From positions 1-38,042 of the forward strand of contig JAUNED010000019.1 in assembly GCA_030525745.1 (NCBI GenBank): a DNA stretch of 38,042 nucleotides. Direction: 5' to 3'. The stretch comes from Lonepinella koalarum (GTDB lineage Bacteria; Pseudomonadota; Gammaproteobacteria; Enterobacterales; Pasteurellaceae). Positions 38,025 to 38,042 of the stretch are shown piece by piece (positions within the stretch are counted from its first letter, which is position 1; every line of letters begins with the position of its first letter). Made by a program: the position numbers and the translations under genes. The notes beneath the pieces are model-generated. The model was given only the letters and a program-made list of their open reading frames with translations, was not told the DNA's origin and did not search any database.

Positions 38025-38042
38025 CCTCTTTCCTTTCATATT

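Larger units (their letters stand above)
37479..38042. other. Non-coding 3' stretch with hairpins, no supported gene
   Basis: A/T-rich sequence with short broken frames only. It holds the hairpins at 37511-37565 and 37627-37651, a partial uptake signal (GACCGCACT near 37778), the palindrome GTGAC-A-GTCAC near 37970, and the strong terminator at 38000. Minus-strand fragments (for instance around 37570-37660) look like decayed coding sequence but match nothing I can name. Confidence 0.6.

Noticed and set aside
37985-38042. An amino-acid operon attenuator (ilv-type) because of the CCCCGGG hairpin
   Set aside because: The T-run is on the minus-strand side and no biosynthetic gene follows in that direction inside the window. 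A 14-codon plus-strand frame near 37720 lacks repeats of regulatory codons.

Overview
This 38-kb window is a chromosomal housekeeping segment from a member of the Pasteurellaceae. Three things point there. First, about 30 copies of the Haemophilus-type DNA uptake signal (core AAGTGCGGT or its complement) are spread through it, roughly one per 1.3 kb, some as inverted pairs used as terminators. Second, the tmRNA tag reads ANDEQYALAA, as in Haemophilus and Pasteurella. Third, the genes are A/T-rich and most closely resemble enterobacterial and Haemophilus proteins. I cannot name the species from sequence alone; Haemophilus, Aggregatibacter and Rodentibacter are all possible.

Layout. 1-3.6 kb: the 3' end of thrS, then tyrP (tyrosine transporter, with a clear double TyrR box) and uvrB on the minus strand. 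3.6-4.2 kb: a non-coding A/T-rich stretch with an inverted pair of DnaA-box-like sites, then a tRNA-Asn gene with a near-consensus promoter and a terminator. 4.2-9.2 kb (plus): a YrbG-type cation exchanger, a DMT-family transporter, purE and purK under a PurR box, and aspC. 9.3-11.4 kb (minus): an OmpA-domain lipoprotein and sohB. 11.5-19.5 kb (plus): the whole tryptophan pathway, ordered trpE, trpG, a tautomerase-fold gene, trpD, trpCF, trpB, trpA. 19.6-22.6 kb (minus): pntB and pntA. 22.8-23.2 kb: ssrA (tmRNA). 23.2-30.3 kb (minus): a di-heme cytochrome c peroxidase, the murein-related trio ycbL, mepK (ycbK) and ldtD (ycbB), then prc and proQ. 30.5-34.4 kb (plus): the lipid-transport pair letA and letB. 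Then metF (minus) and a very A/T-rich DUF945/YdgA-like gene (plus). The last 560 bp carry hairpins and a strong terminator but no gene I can support.

The trp region is the most interesting part. It is split into two transcription units, each with its own TrpR operator overlapping the promoter (before trpE and before trpB), and each has a leader too short for peptide-based attenuation. A small tautomerase/MIF-fold gene is translationally coupled between trpG and trpD and lacks the catalytic N-terminal proline of that superfamily. The trpD-trpCF and trpCF-trpB gaps (428 and 528 bp) are filled by two kinds of palindromic repeat. One is a 124-bp core, present once in each gap at about 96% identity, flanked by further hairpins; in the first gap it sits inside an element of about 370 bp with inverted ends. 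The other is a set of three degenerate tandem units built from CCTAG and CAGCCCC hairpins. The repeats look like dispersed non-autonomous elements that landed in an ancestral trp operon, but their nature has not been established here.

Elsewhere the gene groups are coherent: purine synthesis (purEK); envelope and murein maintenance (sohB, OmpA-like lipoprotein, ldtD, mepK, prc, letAB); and redox balance (pntAB, cytochrome c peroxidase).
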